Under the pieces are notes generated by a model, which saw only the letters and a program-made list of their open reading frames with translations, was not told where the DNA came from and ran no database searches. From positions 120,303 to 184,302 of the forward strand of contig DAHXNF010000036.1 in the NCBI GenBank assembly GCA_027366585.1: 64,000 nt of DNA, given 5' to 3'. This document shows positions 20,831 to 30,589 of the stretch, one piece after another. This DNA comes from Thermoplasmatales archaeon. GTDB lineage: Archaea > Thermoplasmatota > Thermoplasmata > Thermoplasmatales > Thermoplasmataceae. The translations under genes were made by a program, and so were the position numbers. Numbering within the stretch: the stretch's first letter is position 1; every line of letters begins with the position of its first letter.

Positions 20831-21981
20831 GTTTGCCCAGGTTCATGCATTTCTCAGATACTCACCTGGGAAACAGGGAATACATGATGGATGACAGGGA
20901 GAATGATTTCTATGAGTCATTCAATGAAGCTATCGACATCGCCGTTGAAGAAAGAGTTGACTTCATAATCCACAGCGGAGATCTTTTCGATACATGGGGA
21001 CCAAGCAACAGGGCCCTTTCAGAGCTGAAGGATTCTATGGTCAGACTTAGGGAAAAGAACATCCGGACATACATGGTTATGGGCGATCACGACCGGCCGA
21101 GGCGGATAGATTATCCTGCCGCATCGATATTTGATTTTCTGGGACTGGTGCTCCTTGGCGCTGAAGACGTTGAGCACAAGGTAATGGAGGATGATACCCT
21201 TATCGCGGGAATATCAAACATGAAGGGTTCCCGAAGAGAAAAGCTGCATGGATTGTACGCAAAGGCTGATCAGCTTGCAAAAGAACACAGGAACTCGATA
21301 CTCATCTCCCACCAGGGAGTATCCGGATACACCCATCCTGAGGATGTGCAGATCCAGGAGATTGATCTGCCCGGAAGCTTCGCGTACCTTGCTTTCGGAC
21401 ATGTTCATGTATCCGCCTACAGAGAGAAACCCAGACCGTTTGCATATGCCGGATCCACCGAGATAAACAGTTCATCGGAGATTGAGGCTTTTCTCAGGGA
21501 TGGGAAGGCAGTAAACATAATCGACCTTGAAAATGGCGAGGTCGCCATGTCCAGAAGGAAGCTTACAAGACCAAGGGTGCAGGTCAAGATCGTAACTACA
21601 CGTGACAACTTCACAGATGATGTTGAGCGTCTTCTCCTTAAGTATGAAAATGTAGTGCCAGGCAAAAAGCCGTTGATATTGTCTGAAATTCATGGAAGCT
21701 CGGATTTCTCTTACTTCAGGGAGAAAATCAAGGACTTCTCTGACAGGGCCATATTCCGAAGGCCGTTGCTGATCATGGAAAGCGCACCTTCTGTCAGGAT
21801 CAGTGAGCAGTTTGATCGGAGAAGCCTCTTCGTCGATTATTTCAGGGGTGACGCTAAGATGGCAGAATTGGCCCTTTCTGCCTACAGCATTACATCGAAT
21901 GAGCCAAAGGAACCTGCGAAGGAAGCCATTCTGCAACGAATACTTGAACGGAGGGGCGAAAGTGCTGATCAAGAGCCTTGA
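20824..21981 (+). CDS. mre11: DNA double-strand break repair nuclease Mre11
   Basis: 385 aa; MHFSDTHLGNREY, IIHSGDLFD, MGDHD, FGHVHVS phosphoesterase motifs. Confidence 0.93.
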   Translation: MVGLPRFMHFSDTHLGNREYMMDDRENDFYESFNEAIDIAVEERVDFIIHSGDLFDTWGPSNRALSELKDSMVRLREKNIRTYMVMGDHDRPRRIDYPAASIFDFLGLVLLGAEDVEHKVMEDDTLIAGISNMKGSRREKLHGLYAKADQLAKEHRNSILISHQGVSGYTHPEDVQIQEIDLPGSFAYLAFGHVHVSAYREKPRPFAYAGSTEINSSSEIEAFLRDGKAVNIIDLENGEVAMSRRKLTRPRVQVKIVTTRDNFTDDVERLLLKYENVVPGKKPLILSEIHGSSDFSYFREKIKDFSDRAIFRRPLLIMESAPSVRISEQFDRRSLFVDYFRGDAKMAELALSAYSITSNEPKEPAKEAILQRILERRGESADQEP

Positions 21982-24646
21982 GCTCAACAATTTTCTCTCA
22001 CACCGCGAAACTGTTATGTTTTTCGACCGTGGAGTGAATATGATAGTCGGCCCCAATGGTGCCGGCAAGACAAGCATACTTGACGGAATCAGGTTCGCAA
22101 TGTTCGGAAAGGATCGTGCAAGGCTCTCGAATCCCGTCTTGCATGGAGCCACAGCCTGTTCCGTAAAACTTTCGTTCCAGGTGGACGAGGACAGTTACGA
22201 AATTACAAGGTCTTTCGGTGCCAGGCAGAAGGACAGGGAAGCTCTGCTTACAAAAAACGGCATAGAGATCGCAAGCTCGCAGGATTCTGTGACCTCTTAC
22301 ATTGAGAAGGAAATCATTGAGATGGATCAGGACGTGTTCGAGAATTCAGTTTTTGTTGAGCAGGGAGAGATTGACGATCTTGTCAATGAACAGCCGAAGA
22401 AGAGAAAAGAGTTTTTCTCGAAGATGCTTGGAATAGAGAAGCTCAGCAATACAGCATCCCTGCTGGGTGAGATTTCAGCCGATGTCGGGAAAAAGATCGC
22501 CGAAGCACAGGGAAAACTTGAAAGGCTCTCTATCTTCAGGGAGGAGCTCCAGAAGGCACAGGGTGATAAGAAGCGATTCTCCTCTGAACTAGAAGCTGCA
22601 GCCGGGTCCATTAGCCAACTTGTACTTGAAGAGAAATCACTGAAGGAAGAGCTGGAAAGGAGGAAGGAGAATGATGCCATATTAAGGGGGAAGGTTTCCC
22701 TGCTGTCTTCCAAGAAAAAGGAACTCGAAAATCTCGTGAACGAAATAAACAGTAACCTGAAAAAGCTTGAAAAATATCAGGCTGCGAAAGAAGAGGCAAC
22801 GCAGATAGGGGAAAATCCACTTTACCGTTATCATGGAGATATCCTGGAAGCTGCGTCTGCAATTTCACGCTTGACTGATCTTAAGAAGAGGCAGGAAGAG
22901 CATGAATCCGCCAGGAGATCGCTGGACGAGCTTAGGAAGCAACTCTCCAACCTGCAGCCTGATCATGACCTTTATTCCAGATGCTCATCGGAGCATTCTG
23001 AAATTACAAAGAGCCTGAAAACTCTGGAAAAGAATGATGAGGCATGGAGAAAGGTTTCAGACAGGATTTCCGTGATCACTGAGGATATTGCATCGCTTGA
23101 TTCAAGGATCACCGCCCTTTCTCCGGAGTTGGAAAAACTCTTTGGATCGGGAACCATTGATTCTGCTGTCATAACTGCGAGGATCAACAAGCTCGAAAGC
23201 GAGATCGAGGAGCTGGGGAAAAGGATAACTATCAGAAAGAGCGATCTTGGTTCACGTAACGAGAGGAAGAGGGAATTGACCTCAAGGATAGATCAGCTTG
23301 AAGGAAAAAGCGTCTGTCCATTATGCGGTTCAACTCTTTCAGCCGAGCATATCAACCGGCTTCAATCCGAGATAGACGAATCAGTCCAGGCAACTCTGGC
23401 TGAGATAGGAACGATCGCTGGCGATATTGCCCGCTTGACAGCAGATCAAGAGAAAATGAAAGAGGTGCTTTCTCAGATGCGCTCAAGAGGCGTATCAGAC
23501 ATGCAACAGGCAATGGATGCAATCAGATCCAGGAGGGAAGCACTGGCTGCTTTGCAGAAGGATGAGGAATTGCTCAGGAATTTCCATGAGGAGTTTGCTG
23601 AAAAGAGGAGAAAAGCCTACGATCTCGAGAAGAGGATTGAAAGCCTTCAATCCATGGAATCAGGTTACTCCGGAATAAAAGCAAGACTTGAAGCTGCGGA
23701 GACCACATTTTCCGGCAAAGATGCCGAAGAAATAGGATCCAGGATGGATGCACTCAGGCAGGAAATAGACAGGGTCGAGACCATGATTGGTTTTCCGGTA
23801 GATTCGAGGAAAGTGGATGAATCGACTGCCCTGTATCGCAGATATTTGAGTCTTGAACCAGAATTTAAGGAGGCAGGGAAGCTCTCTCTCTCCCTTGAAG
23901 AAAAGAGAGCACGATCCGGGAATCTTGAAGGCGAAATAAGTGGTCTCCAGGCGGATCTTTCGGGCCTGGAAACCAGTGCTTCCTTGCTGAAGAAGCTTGA
24001 AAGTGACCTGGACGTGGTTACAGGTAAGCATGCGGAACTCAGCGGAATAGTCAGCTCAAGGCGTGAAAGCATTGCACGCCTTGACTCTGAAATCAGGGAC
24101 TTAAATTCGAGTATAGTTGATCTTGAGGCCACAGAAAAGTCTGTACATGCCATGAAGAACTCAATAGAAACGATAAACAGGTTGAGGGCTGCTTTCGGAG
24201 TTGATGGCATACAGAAGTACCTGAGACAGAAAGCATCAGAATTTATCACCAATGGTACAAGGCAGATTCTTTCTTCGTTTTCTCTCGATTTCGATGATGT
24301 TCTTGTGAATGAGGATTTTGATGTTTCCATCCAGAAAAACGGGCTACTTGAATTAGAATCACTGTCCGGAGGTGAAAGGATTGCACTCTCAATCGCACTG
24401 AGGATCTCGATTTCCAGGTTCCTTGACAGGGAGCAACGCATGAATTGCTTCCTGATGGATGAGCCGACCACTTTCCTTGATGAGGAGAGAAGAGCTAACC
24501 TGAGAAACATACTACATTACGCACTTGGGGAGGAGAGTTATATGCCGCAGCTCATACTAATCACGCACCATTCAGAGCTGATATCCGCTGGAGACGTAAT
24601 ATTCGAAGTCTCGAAAGAATCTGGTGTCTCAAGGGTCAGCGCATGA
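21962..24646 (+). CDS. rad50: Rad50 ATPase
   Basis: GTG start at 21962 (VLIKSLELNNFLSHRETV); Walker A GPNGAGKTS, coiled coils, zinc hook VCPLCGSTL, signature LESLSGGERIALSIALR, MDEPTTFLDEERR. Confidence 0.95.
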   Translation: MLIKSLELNNFLSHRETVMFFDRGVNMIVGPNGAGKTSILDGIRFAMFGKDRARLSNPVLHGATACSVKLSFQVDEDSYEITRSFGARQKDREALLTKNGIEIASSQDSVTSYIEKEIIEMDQDVFENSVFVEQGEIDDLVNEQPKKRKEFFSKMLGIEKLSNTASLLGEISADVGKKIAEAQGKLERLSIFREELQKAQGDKKRFSSELEAAAGSISQLVLEEKSLKEELERRKENDAILRGKVSLLSSKKKELENLVNEINSNLKKLEKYQAAKEEATQIGENPLYRYHGDILEAASAISRLTDLKKRQEEHESARRSLDELRKQLSNLQPDHDLYSRCSSEHSEITKSLKTLEKNDEAWRKVSDRISVITEDIASLDSRITALSPELEKLFGSGTIDSAVITARINKLESEIEELGKRITIRKSDLGSRNERKRELTSRIDQLEGKSVCPLCGSTLSAEHINRLQSEIDESVQATLAEIGTIAGDIARLTADQEKMKEVLSQMRSRGVSDMQQAMDAIRSRREALAALQKDEELLRNFHEEFAEKRRKAYDLEKRIESLQSMESGYSGIKARLEAAETTFSGKDAEEIGSRMDALRQEIDRVETMIGFPVDSRKVDESTALYRRYLSLEPEFKEAGKLSLSLEEKRARSGNLEGEISGLQADLSGLETSASLLKKLESDLDVVTGKHAELSGIVSSRRESIARLDSEIRDLNSSIVDLEATEKSVHAMKNSIETINRLRAAFGVDGIQKYLRQKASEFITNGTRQILSSFSLDFDDVLVNEDFDVSIQKNGLLELESLSGGERIALSIALRISISRFLDREQRMNCFLMDEPTTFLDEERRANLRNILHYALGEESYMPQLILITHHSELISAGDVIFEVSKESGVSRVSA

Positions 24647-24696
24647 TTCCCGATACATTTTAAAACACCTAAGCATAGGAGTGCGCCGACTTAAAC

Positions 24697-25371
24697 ATGC
24701 AGGGTCAATTCGAGAAGATAAGCGTAGTCATTCCGACAATAAACGAGGAGAAGACAATAGGTGACATCATCCTCAAGCTAAAGTCACTGGGATCAGTTGA
24801 GGTTATTGTCGTAGATACCAAATCTTCTGACAGGACAAAGGATATCGCTGAGAAGAGCGGTGCAATCGTGATAGACCAACCAAGCCGTGGATACGGCCTT
24901 GCTTACAAGACGGGTCTCAGCAGGGCACAGGGAGACGTGCTTGTGTGTCTCGACGGTGACGGGACTTACCCTGTTGACATGGTAAAGCCGCTAATCGAGA
25001 TACTTGATTACTCAAAAGTTGATTTCATCTCCTGCGACAGGATGACGCTCAGAAACAACGTGAACTATACCACACTACATTACGTTGGGAACAGCGTCCT
25101 TAACCTGTTTATCAGGGTACTGTTCAACTTTCCGCTTAAAGACTCACAGAGTGGCATGTGGGTCTTCCGTAAGAGCGTTTATGAGAAAATGGGTAATTTA
25201 AGCAATGGCATGTCATTTTCACAGGAAATCAAGATAGAGGCGATCAGGAATGGCACTCTGATTGAAATACCCGTGAGGTATGGCGTCCGCGTAACTAAAC
25301 CAAAGCTCAGGACATGGAGAGATGGCTTCTCCAACCTGTTTCACCTGATGGCCAAGCGGATAAAGGAATGA
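24697..25371 (+). CDS. Glycosyltransferase family 2 (dolichyl-phosphate mannosyltransferase-like)
   Basis: 224 aa; ISVVIPTINEEKTIGDIILKLK, VCLDGDGTYPVDMV, DSQSGMWVFRK. Confidence 0.88.
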   Translation: MQGQFEKISVVIPTINEEKTIGDIILKLKSLGSVEVIVVDTKSSDRTKDIAEKSGAIVIDQPSRGYGLAYKTGLSRAQGDVLVCLDGDGTYPVDMVKPLIEILDYSKVDFISCDRMTLRNNVNYTTLHYVGNSVLNLFIRVLFNFPLKDSQSGMWVFRKSVYEKMGNLSNGMSFSQEIKIEAIRNGTLIEIPVRYGVRVTKPKLRTWRDGFSNLFHLMAKRIKE

Positions 25372-25430
25372 ATTCATAGTTGTCTGACATAATAGCAATG
25401 TTTATATTTTAATAACGGCTAATTGATCAA

Positions 25431-25811
25431 ATGCAAGTTCATCTAGGACGCAAGAAGCAGTTAAAAAATGAGCCCCGCAGACCTGGGGAACCAAGACGCT
25501 TTATAGATCTCAATGACCTCAATTTCAGTTCAGATACACCGGAAATAAGGACGACTGTGAAGGTTGCGGAAGTTTACAGGTATGAAGATGTCTTCCTCCT
25601 GAGGGAGTTCATAAGCGAGGGAAATTTCGTCATCGTAGACTGCAGCAAGATTTACAAGGAAGAGAGCCTTTTCAGGAACGTTGTCGAGGAGCTCAGGAGA
25701 CTCGGCAAGGAAACCGGAGGAGACATTGCAAGACTTGGGGACTCTCTTATCATTGTGACACCAAAAGGTGTAGGGATCGACAAGCAGAAGGTTCGCGGCA
25801 GCCTGATCTGA
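25431..25811 (+). CDS. sepF: SepF-like cell division protein
   Basis: 126 aa; VKVAEVYRYEDVFLLREFISEGNFVIVDCSKI...GGDIARLGDSLIIVTPKGVGI typical of archaeal SepF (DUF552). Confidence 0.8.
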   Translation: MQVHLGRKKQLKNEPRRPGEPRRFIDLNDLNFSSDTPEIRTTVKVAEVYRYEDVFLLREFISEGNFVIVDCSKIYKEESLFRNVVEELRRLGKETGGDIARLGDSLIIVTPKGVGIDKQKVRGSLI

Positions 25812-27137
25812 TCATTCTGGAGCAGTGACTTTTGTATTCCTGTTCAAGTTTGAAGGAGTCTTCTTTAGAATGAGTGATGTCCCGGCGACTACGAGGATGG
25901 CTGCGACCAGGAAATCCACGGAAAAACCAACATATTGCGATATTACACCCGACGCCAGACCTCCGGCAATCTGGCCAGCGCCGTTTAGGGAATTGTAGTA
26001 ACCGATCGTCTTTCCCCTGCTTGGCTTTGGGCTTTTCAATGATACTGATGCAGTTTCTGCGATCCCTATGAAACTCCACAGGGAGCCAAGGACTCCATAC
26101 ACCATCAGCGCCGTAAAAATCCATAATGATGATTGTGACATTATGAATGAAATCGCGCCAAATACTGAGAATATTGAAATCCTGGAGATTAGGGCAATGG
26201 TCAGCGACCTCCTGATTCCAACCCGGTTGTTTACTCTCCCGGTGTACTGATAAGTCAGAGCGCCGAGTCCTGAGTTCAGGATATACATAATATAAATTTC
26301 GACCTCATTTGCACCCAGCCGCTGGATAGCAAAGACCGGATAAGGGATAAAGAAAAGCTGGAATGCGAACATAAGCAGGAATGTACAGAATAGGTAAAAC
26401 TTAAGATCCCTGCTCAGGGGATTATTTCCCCCTTTGAAACCGACAAAGTGAATTATGGTCGAAGGGAAGAATCTGATCCTTTCCATGATCCGAACGGAAT
26501 GGATGTTGTTCAGGTGTCTTCTGGACAAGGTCCTCTTTGGTTCCGGTATTGCGAGGTAAATGACTATGGCTGAGAGCAGGTAGATGAATGCGGATATCAG
26601 GTAAACTTCCACTAAGATATGTGAGCTGTAGCCGGCAAACAGAGCAATGAAGACAGTTCCGAAGGCCAGTCCAATAACTGTGCCCATGGAAGCTACGAAG
26701 TTGAATCTTCCCATTACTCCTGACCACTTATCCTCAGTTGAATTCTCGATGAGAATCATTGTACTGACTGGGACAGAAGCCATTGAAATTATCTGGAATG
26801 CCACCAGAACAAGGATGTAACTCATTAGAGCGTGAACATACATAATTGGCAGGAGAGTCAGGAACCCTCCCAGGAATCCAACGATTATGAATACTTTCCT
26901 CTTACGATACTTGTCAGATAGTTGGCCCCAGACAATAAGCGCCGGAACAGATGCTGCAGAAGCTATTGCAGAAGTTATTCCAACATCAAAAACATTGAGA
27001 CCAAGAAAAATGGTAACAAAAAGCGGGATCATTGGGGTGGTCAAGCCTCCAGCTGCGTTTGATGATAGGTAACCTAGGTACCAGGTGTTCTTTGAATAGC
27101 TTTCTTCCGGCGGATCCGACCCCGCGCTTACGACCAT
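25812..27137 (-). CDS. MFS transporter
   Basis: 441 aa, 12 TM pattern; VWGQLSDKYRKRKVFIIVGFLGG motif. Confidence 0.85.
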   Translation of the reverse strand: MVVSAGSDPPEESYSKNTWYLGYLSSNAAGGLTTPMIPLFVTIFLGLNVFDVGITSAIASAASVPALIVWGQLSDKYRKRKVFIIVGFLGGFLTLLPIMYVHALMSYILVLVAFQIISMASVPVSTMILIENSTEDKWSGVMGRFNFVASMGTVIGLAFGTVFIALFAGYSSHILVEVYLISAFIYLLSAIVIYLAIPEPKRTLSRRHLNNIHSVRIMERIRFFPSTIIHFVGFKGGNNPLSRDLKFYLFCTFLLMFAFQLFFIPYPVFAIQRLGANEVEIYIMYILNSGLGALTYQYTGRVNNRVGIRRSLTIALISRISIFSVFGAISFIMSQSSLWIFTALMVYGVLGSLWSFIGIAETASVSLKSPKPSRGKTIGYYNSLNGAGQIAGGLASGVISQYVGFSVDFLVAAILVVAGTSLILKKTPSNLNRNTKVTAPE

Positions 27138-27395
27138 TATTGGAGCTTCTCCTTTCTGTAGTTATCTTGACTCGATTTACTGCATTCCCGCGACATAATT
27201 AGTTATTATGCTTAAAAAACCAGAAGATGGACCACTCACTGTTCTAAGTTGCAGAAGGGTATCCTATGATAGCATACTTGATCAAGCAACAGAGCAATGG
27301 AAAAACTCACTTTATTAAGAGATAGGCAAGGAACACTTGGTATATGAAAAATAGAATTCGATTGAAAAAGAGTGGATTCCTGCTGAAATTATAAA

Positions 27396-27587
27396 TTAAA
27401 ACATTGTTTTCTTGATTGCGCCCTGAACCTTTTTCTTAAGATCTTCGTTTATTTCATCAATTTTGTGCGCTGTTTTCGCATGTTCAGCAATCTTCGGCAT
27501 TAGCTCTTCAGGGCTGGTTCCCTTGACGCTGAATCCACAATTCATCCCGATATCGGCACACTTAAACTTGTACGGCATTATTATCAT
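27396..27587 (-). CDS. Small DUF1059-type protein
   Basis: 63 aa; YKFKCADIGMNCGFSVKGTSPEELMPKIAEHAKTAHKIDEINEDLKKKV. Confidence 0.75.
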   Translation of the reverse strand: MIIMPYKFKCADIGMNCGFSVKGTSPEELMPKIAEHAKTAHKIDEINEDLKKKVQGAIKKTMF

Positions 27588-27690
27588 TAAGATATTACAT
27601 GTTTAATATATATACTTAACTAACTTTCCCCGCTGTTGCCTTTATGGTTAAATTAGAATGCAAGCTACCCAGCCACATTGCAAAATGAGG

Positions 27691-28671
27691 TCAGCACTTC
27701 AGTATTGGTATACGAAGTGTTTTTTCGCTTGGCTCTTGGCCCGATATTATATTTTTGATCCGTGCCTTAGAAATTTTCAGTGCCTCTATTGATTGATCCG
27801 AAAGAATCCATTTTCTTCCAAGTGACTGGGCAACAACGCCTGTTGTGCCGGATCCACAGAAGAAATCTGCGACCAGGTCTCCCTTTCTTGTCGATGTAGA
27901 GATGATCTTTTCCATTAGTTTCTGGGGTTTCTGTGATGGGTATCCAACGCGCTCCTTCGCCTGCGAGTTTATGTATGGTATTTCCCAGACATCCGTTGCA
28001 TTTACAAGATTGTATACCCCAACCCCGTCTTCAAAGAACTCTGATTTTCCTGCTCCGTAATTCACGAGGCCTGCCTTACGGTAACGGCACTTGGTGTACG
28101 CTTTTTCCTTCCATGGATCGATCCGGAATTTTGCAGACTTAGAGTAAACGAGAATTGTATCGTGTTTCCTCGAGAACCTATTTATAGATACCCCTCCGGT
28201 CCTATATCTCCAGATTATTTCGTTTACAAAGCGATCGTAGCTGAAGATCGAGTCCATAGCAACCTTTGCATAATGCACAGCGTGCCAGTCCAGATGCAGG
28301 TAAATCAGGCCTCTGGGTTTTAAGAGTCGACGCATTTGAGTCAATCTTGGCTTGAGCCATGAAACGTAACTATCGATTCCACCGGACCATGTATCCTGGA
28401 ATCTGAATTCAGATCCCTGAATTCTAGAAACTGCCTTCCTCTCTTTTCCAGTGAAAAACGGTGGATCGACGTAAATAAGGTCGATGATGGAGCCGGGAAG
28501 TCTCTTCATTAGGCAAAGATTATCGCAAAGATACAGGGTGTTAGCATGAAACTGGCATTCCTTTTCTGCAGTCCCTTTTGGCTGTTCATAAAAATTCATT
28601 CCTCCATCGGGTGTGCTTTCCTTCTCAATACCCATTTCGTTTTGGTTTTCCGGAAAATTTCGATTTCTCAT
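27691..28671 (-). CDS. DNA methyltransferase (N6-adenine/N4-cytosine, beta-type motif order)
   Basis: 326 aa; catalytic LIYVDPPFFTGKE precedes SAM motif VADFFCGSGTTGVVAQSLGRKWILSD. Confidence 0.85.
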   Translation of the reverse strand: MRNRNFPENQNEMGIEKESTPDGGMNFYEQPKGTAEKECQFHANTLYLCDNLCLMKRLPGSIIDLIYVDPPFFTGKERKAVSRIQGSEFRFQDTWSGGIDSYVSWLKPRLTQMRRLLKPRGLIYLHLDWHAVHYAKVAMDSIFSYDRFVNEIIWRYRTGGVSINRFSRKHDTILVYSKSAKFRIDPWKEKAYTKCRYRKAGLVNYGAGKSEFFEDGVGVYNLVNATDVWEIPYINSQAKERVGYPSQKPQKLMEKIISTSTRKGDLVADFFCGSGTTGVVAQSLGRKWILSDQSIEALKISKARIKNIISGQEPSEKTLRIPILKC

Positions 28672-28712
28672 ATCACCTATGCCTGACTTCTGGTCTTTTC
28701 AGAATGGTGTAA

Positions 28713-29339
28713 CTAAAAGGGTGGAACTTTCAATGCTTTCATGAGAAGTCCCATTCCCTCTAATCGCTTCGCCTCGAGATTTGAGTGAAGTTCCTTTATT
28801 TTAGATCTTTCCTCTTCAGAGTATATTGGGTCCGATATTCCGTCAACGTTTATTGCTACATTCAGAAGAGCGCCTTCAGCAGCCGCAAACCCGAAGATGA
28901 GGCCACATCCGGCATCGGTGACAGCATTTTTGTTTCCAAGCCTGATCAGCTCAATTGACAGATCCATAACTTCAAGCGCATTTTCTGCTATATTCAATGG
29001 AGGTTGAATCGCTTTCTTGAGGGCAGCTTGAAGGGCTCGAGATCTCTCGAGTTTTTCTTCCTCTGTTCCCTTTGGCATCTTCCATGTTGCCGAAATTGCA
29101 TTGAAAGCAGTTTCGTCTTCATCCATGAGTCTTTCGAGATCTTGCCTTATTTTGACAGCTTTTTCTCCTATTTCCATGACTCTGGATTCATTCGCCTCGT
29201 ATCCCTTCTTTCCGATTGTTAATGCGGAAACCATTGATGCCAGGGCATCTCCCACAATCGCTACCAGTGCGCTGGCAGCTCCTCCGCCGGGCACTGGGTC
29301 CTTTGCTGCAAGTCTTTCAATAAAATTTTCAAGATTCAT
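28713..29339 (-). CDS. Formiminotetrahydrofolate cyclodeaminase-type protein (FtcD C-terminal domain family)
   Basis: 208 aa; FIERLAAKDPVPGGGAASALVAIVGDALASMVSALTIGKKGYE. Confidence 0.85.
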   Translation of the reverse strand: MNLENFIERLAAKDPVPGGGAASALVAIVGDALASMVSALTIGKKGYEANESRVMEIGEKAVKIRQDLERLMDEDETAFNAISATWKMPKGTEEEKLERSRALQAALKKAIQPPLNIAENALEVMDLSIELIRLGNKNAVTDAGCGLIFGFAAAEGALLNVAINVDGISDPIYSEEERSKIKELHSNLEAKRLEGMGLLMKALKVPPF

Positions 29340-29345
29340 ACTAGA

Positions 29346-30242
29346 TCACTCCATCATCCTTACTTCAAGAATCTGATCTGTCTTGAAGGAATTAAGTTGT
29401 AGGTAATATCTTGATGCTTCCACTATAGCTTCCATCGGTACAAGGCCAACTACCTCTGAATCCGAAATTGTTATTCCGTATCTTTGCGCCTCCAGCTTTA
29501 CTAACTCAAATGCCCTATATATGGGAGTTTTAGAGAAGTTAGTAAGATTCATTGAGATCTGGACCATGTTCTTTTCCTTGATGAAGAAAGCAAGGGATTT
29601 TACGAAGGTGAGCCCGCCGTCCTTAGCTCTCAATCCCTTGGCGATCCTCTTTCCTATATCCAAGTTTGTCGTATTTAGATTGACATTATATGCAACGAGT
29701 GGCTCCCTTGAACCTATGATGGATGCGCCGGCAGTTCCCATCAGAGAGGGCCCGAAGTCGGGTTTCCATTTCGGATCTCCAATGCTTTTTGACAGCTCCT
29801 CGTATTGAAAGTTCTTGTTTCTTATGTCTTCAAGATTTCTCCTGACATCAAGCAGTGCCGAGTTACCGTACATGTAAACTGGTATGTTAAGTTCTTCACC
29901 GATCTTCTGTCCAAGTTTTCTAGAGATTTCGATGCATTCCTTCATTGTAACATCGGAGATGGGGATGAACGGTATAACATCTGAAGCGCCGAATCTTGGA
30001 TGTTCACCATGATGCTTCGTCATATCTATCAGTCTGGCAGCGGTCCTGATTCCCTCGAATGCTGCTATTCCCACCTTGTCTGGTTCTGCTATGAATGTTA
30101 CCACTGATCTGTTATGATCGGGGTCCATTTCCCGGTCAAGAACCTTGACTCCCTTTACTGATTGTATAGAAGCCACGATATTATCCACGATATCCCTGTT
30201 TCGACCTTCGCTGAAGTTTGGTACGCATTCAACAAGCTGCAT
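29346..30242 (-). CDS. Glutamate formimidoyltransferase (FtcD N-terminal domain family)
   Basis: 298 aa; MQLVECVPNFSEGRNRDIVDNIVASI...DPDHNRSVVTFIAEPDKV...HHGEHPRFGASDVIPFIPIS. Confidence 0.92.
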   Translation of the reverse strand: MQLVECVPNFSEGRNRDIVDNIVASIQSVKGVKVLDREMDPDHNRSVVTFIAEPDKVGIAAFEGIRTAARLIDMTKHHGEHPRFGASDVIPFIPISDVTMKECIEISRKLGQKIGEELNIPVYMYGNSALLDVRRNLEDIRNKNFQYEELSKSIGDPKWKPDFGPSLMGTAGASIIGSREPLVAYNVNLNTTNLDIGKRIAKGLRAKDGGLTFVKSLAFFIKEKNMVQISMNLTNFSKTPIYRAFELVKLEAQRYGITISDSEVVGLVPMEAIVEASRYYLQLNSFKTDQILEVRMME

Positions 30243-30589
30243 GGATGTATATCTTCTCTCCTTAGAAAAATGCAGCGCATGATCTGGACGAATTAGCTCG
30301 TGAACTAAATTCCAATTTCCAGATGAAATAGCATAGGGCTGAAAACATGAAAAAATTCAGCACTCCTTCATTTTTACAGGCATCTTAATTCATGATTTTA
30401 AATGATGTAGATACCGGCACAACTACAATAATACATTCGCTCTCCCAGAATAGAAAAATCTACTAATATCGAACGGATTAACCATTATATTTGCAACATG
30501 TACCGATGGCTATTGTGCGAACGCGATGCATACCTTTAGTTGTGGCTGCCTCCCTTCGCACTGCTTGTTGTAAAACGATGAGGTAAAAA

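Noticed and set aside
23665-24510. 281-aa minus-strand ORF inside rad50
   Set aside because: Antisense to a well-supported Rad50 frame; Ser/Leu-rich shadow composition with no family motif.
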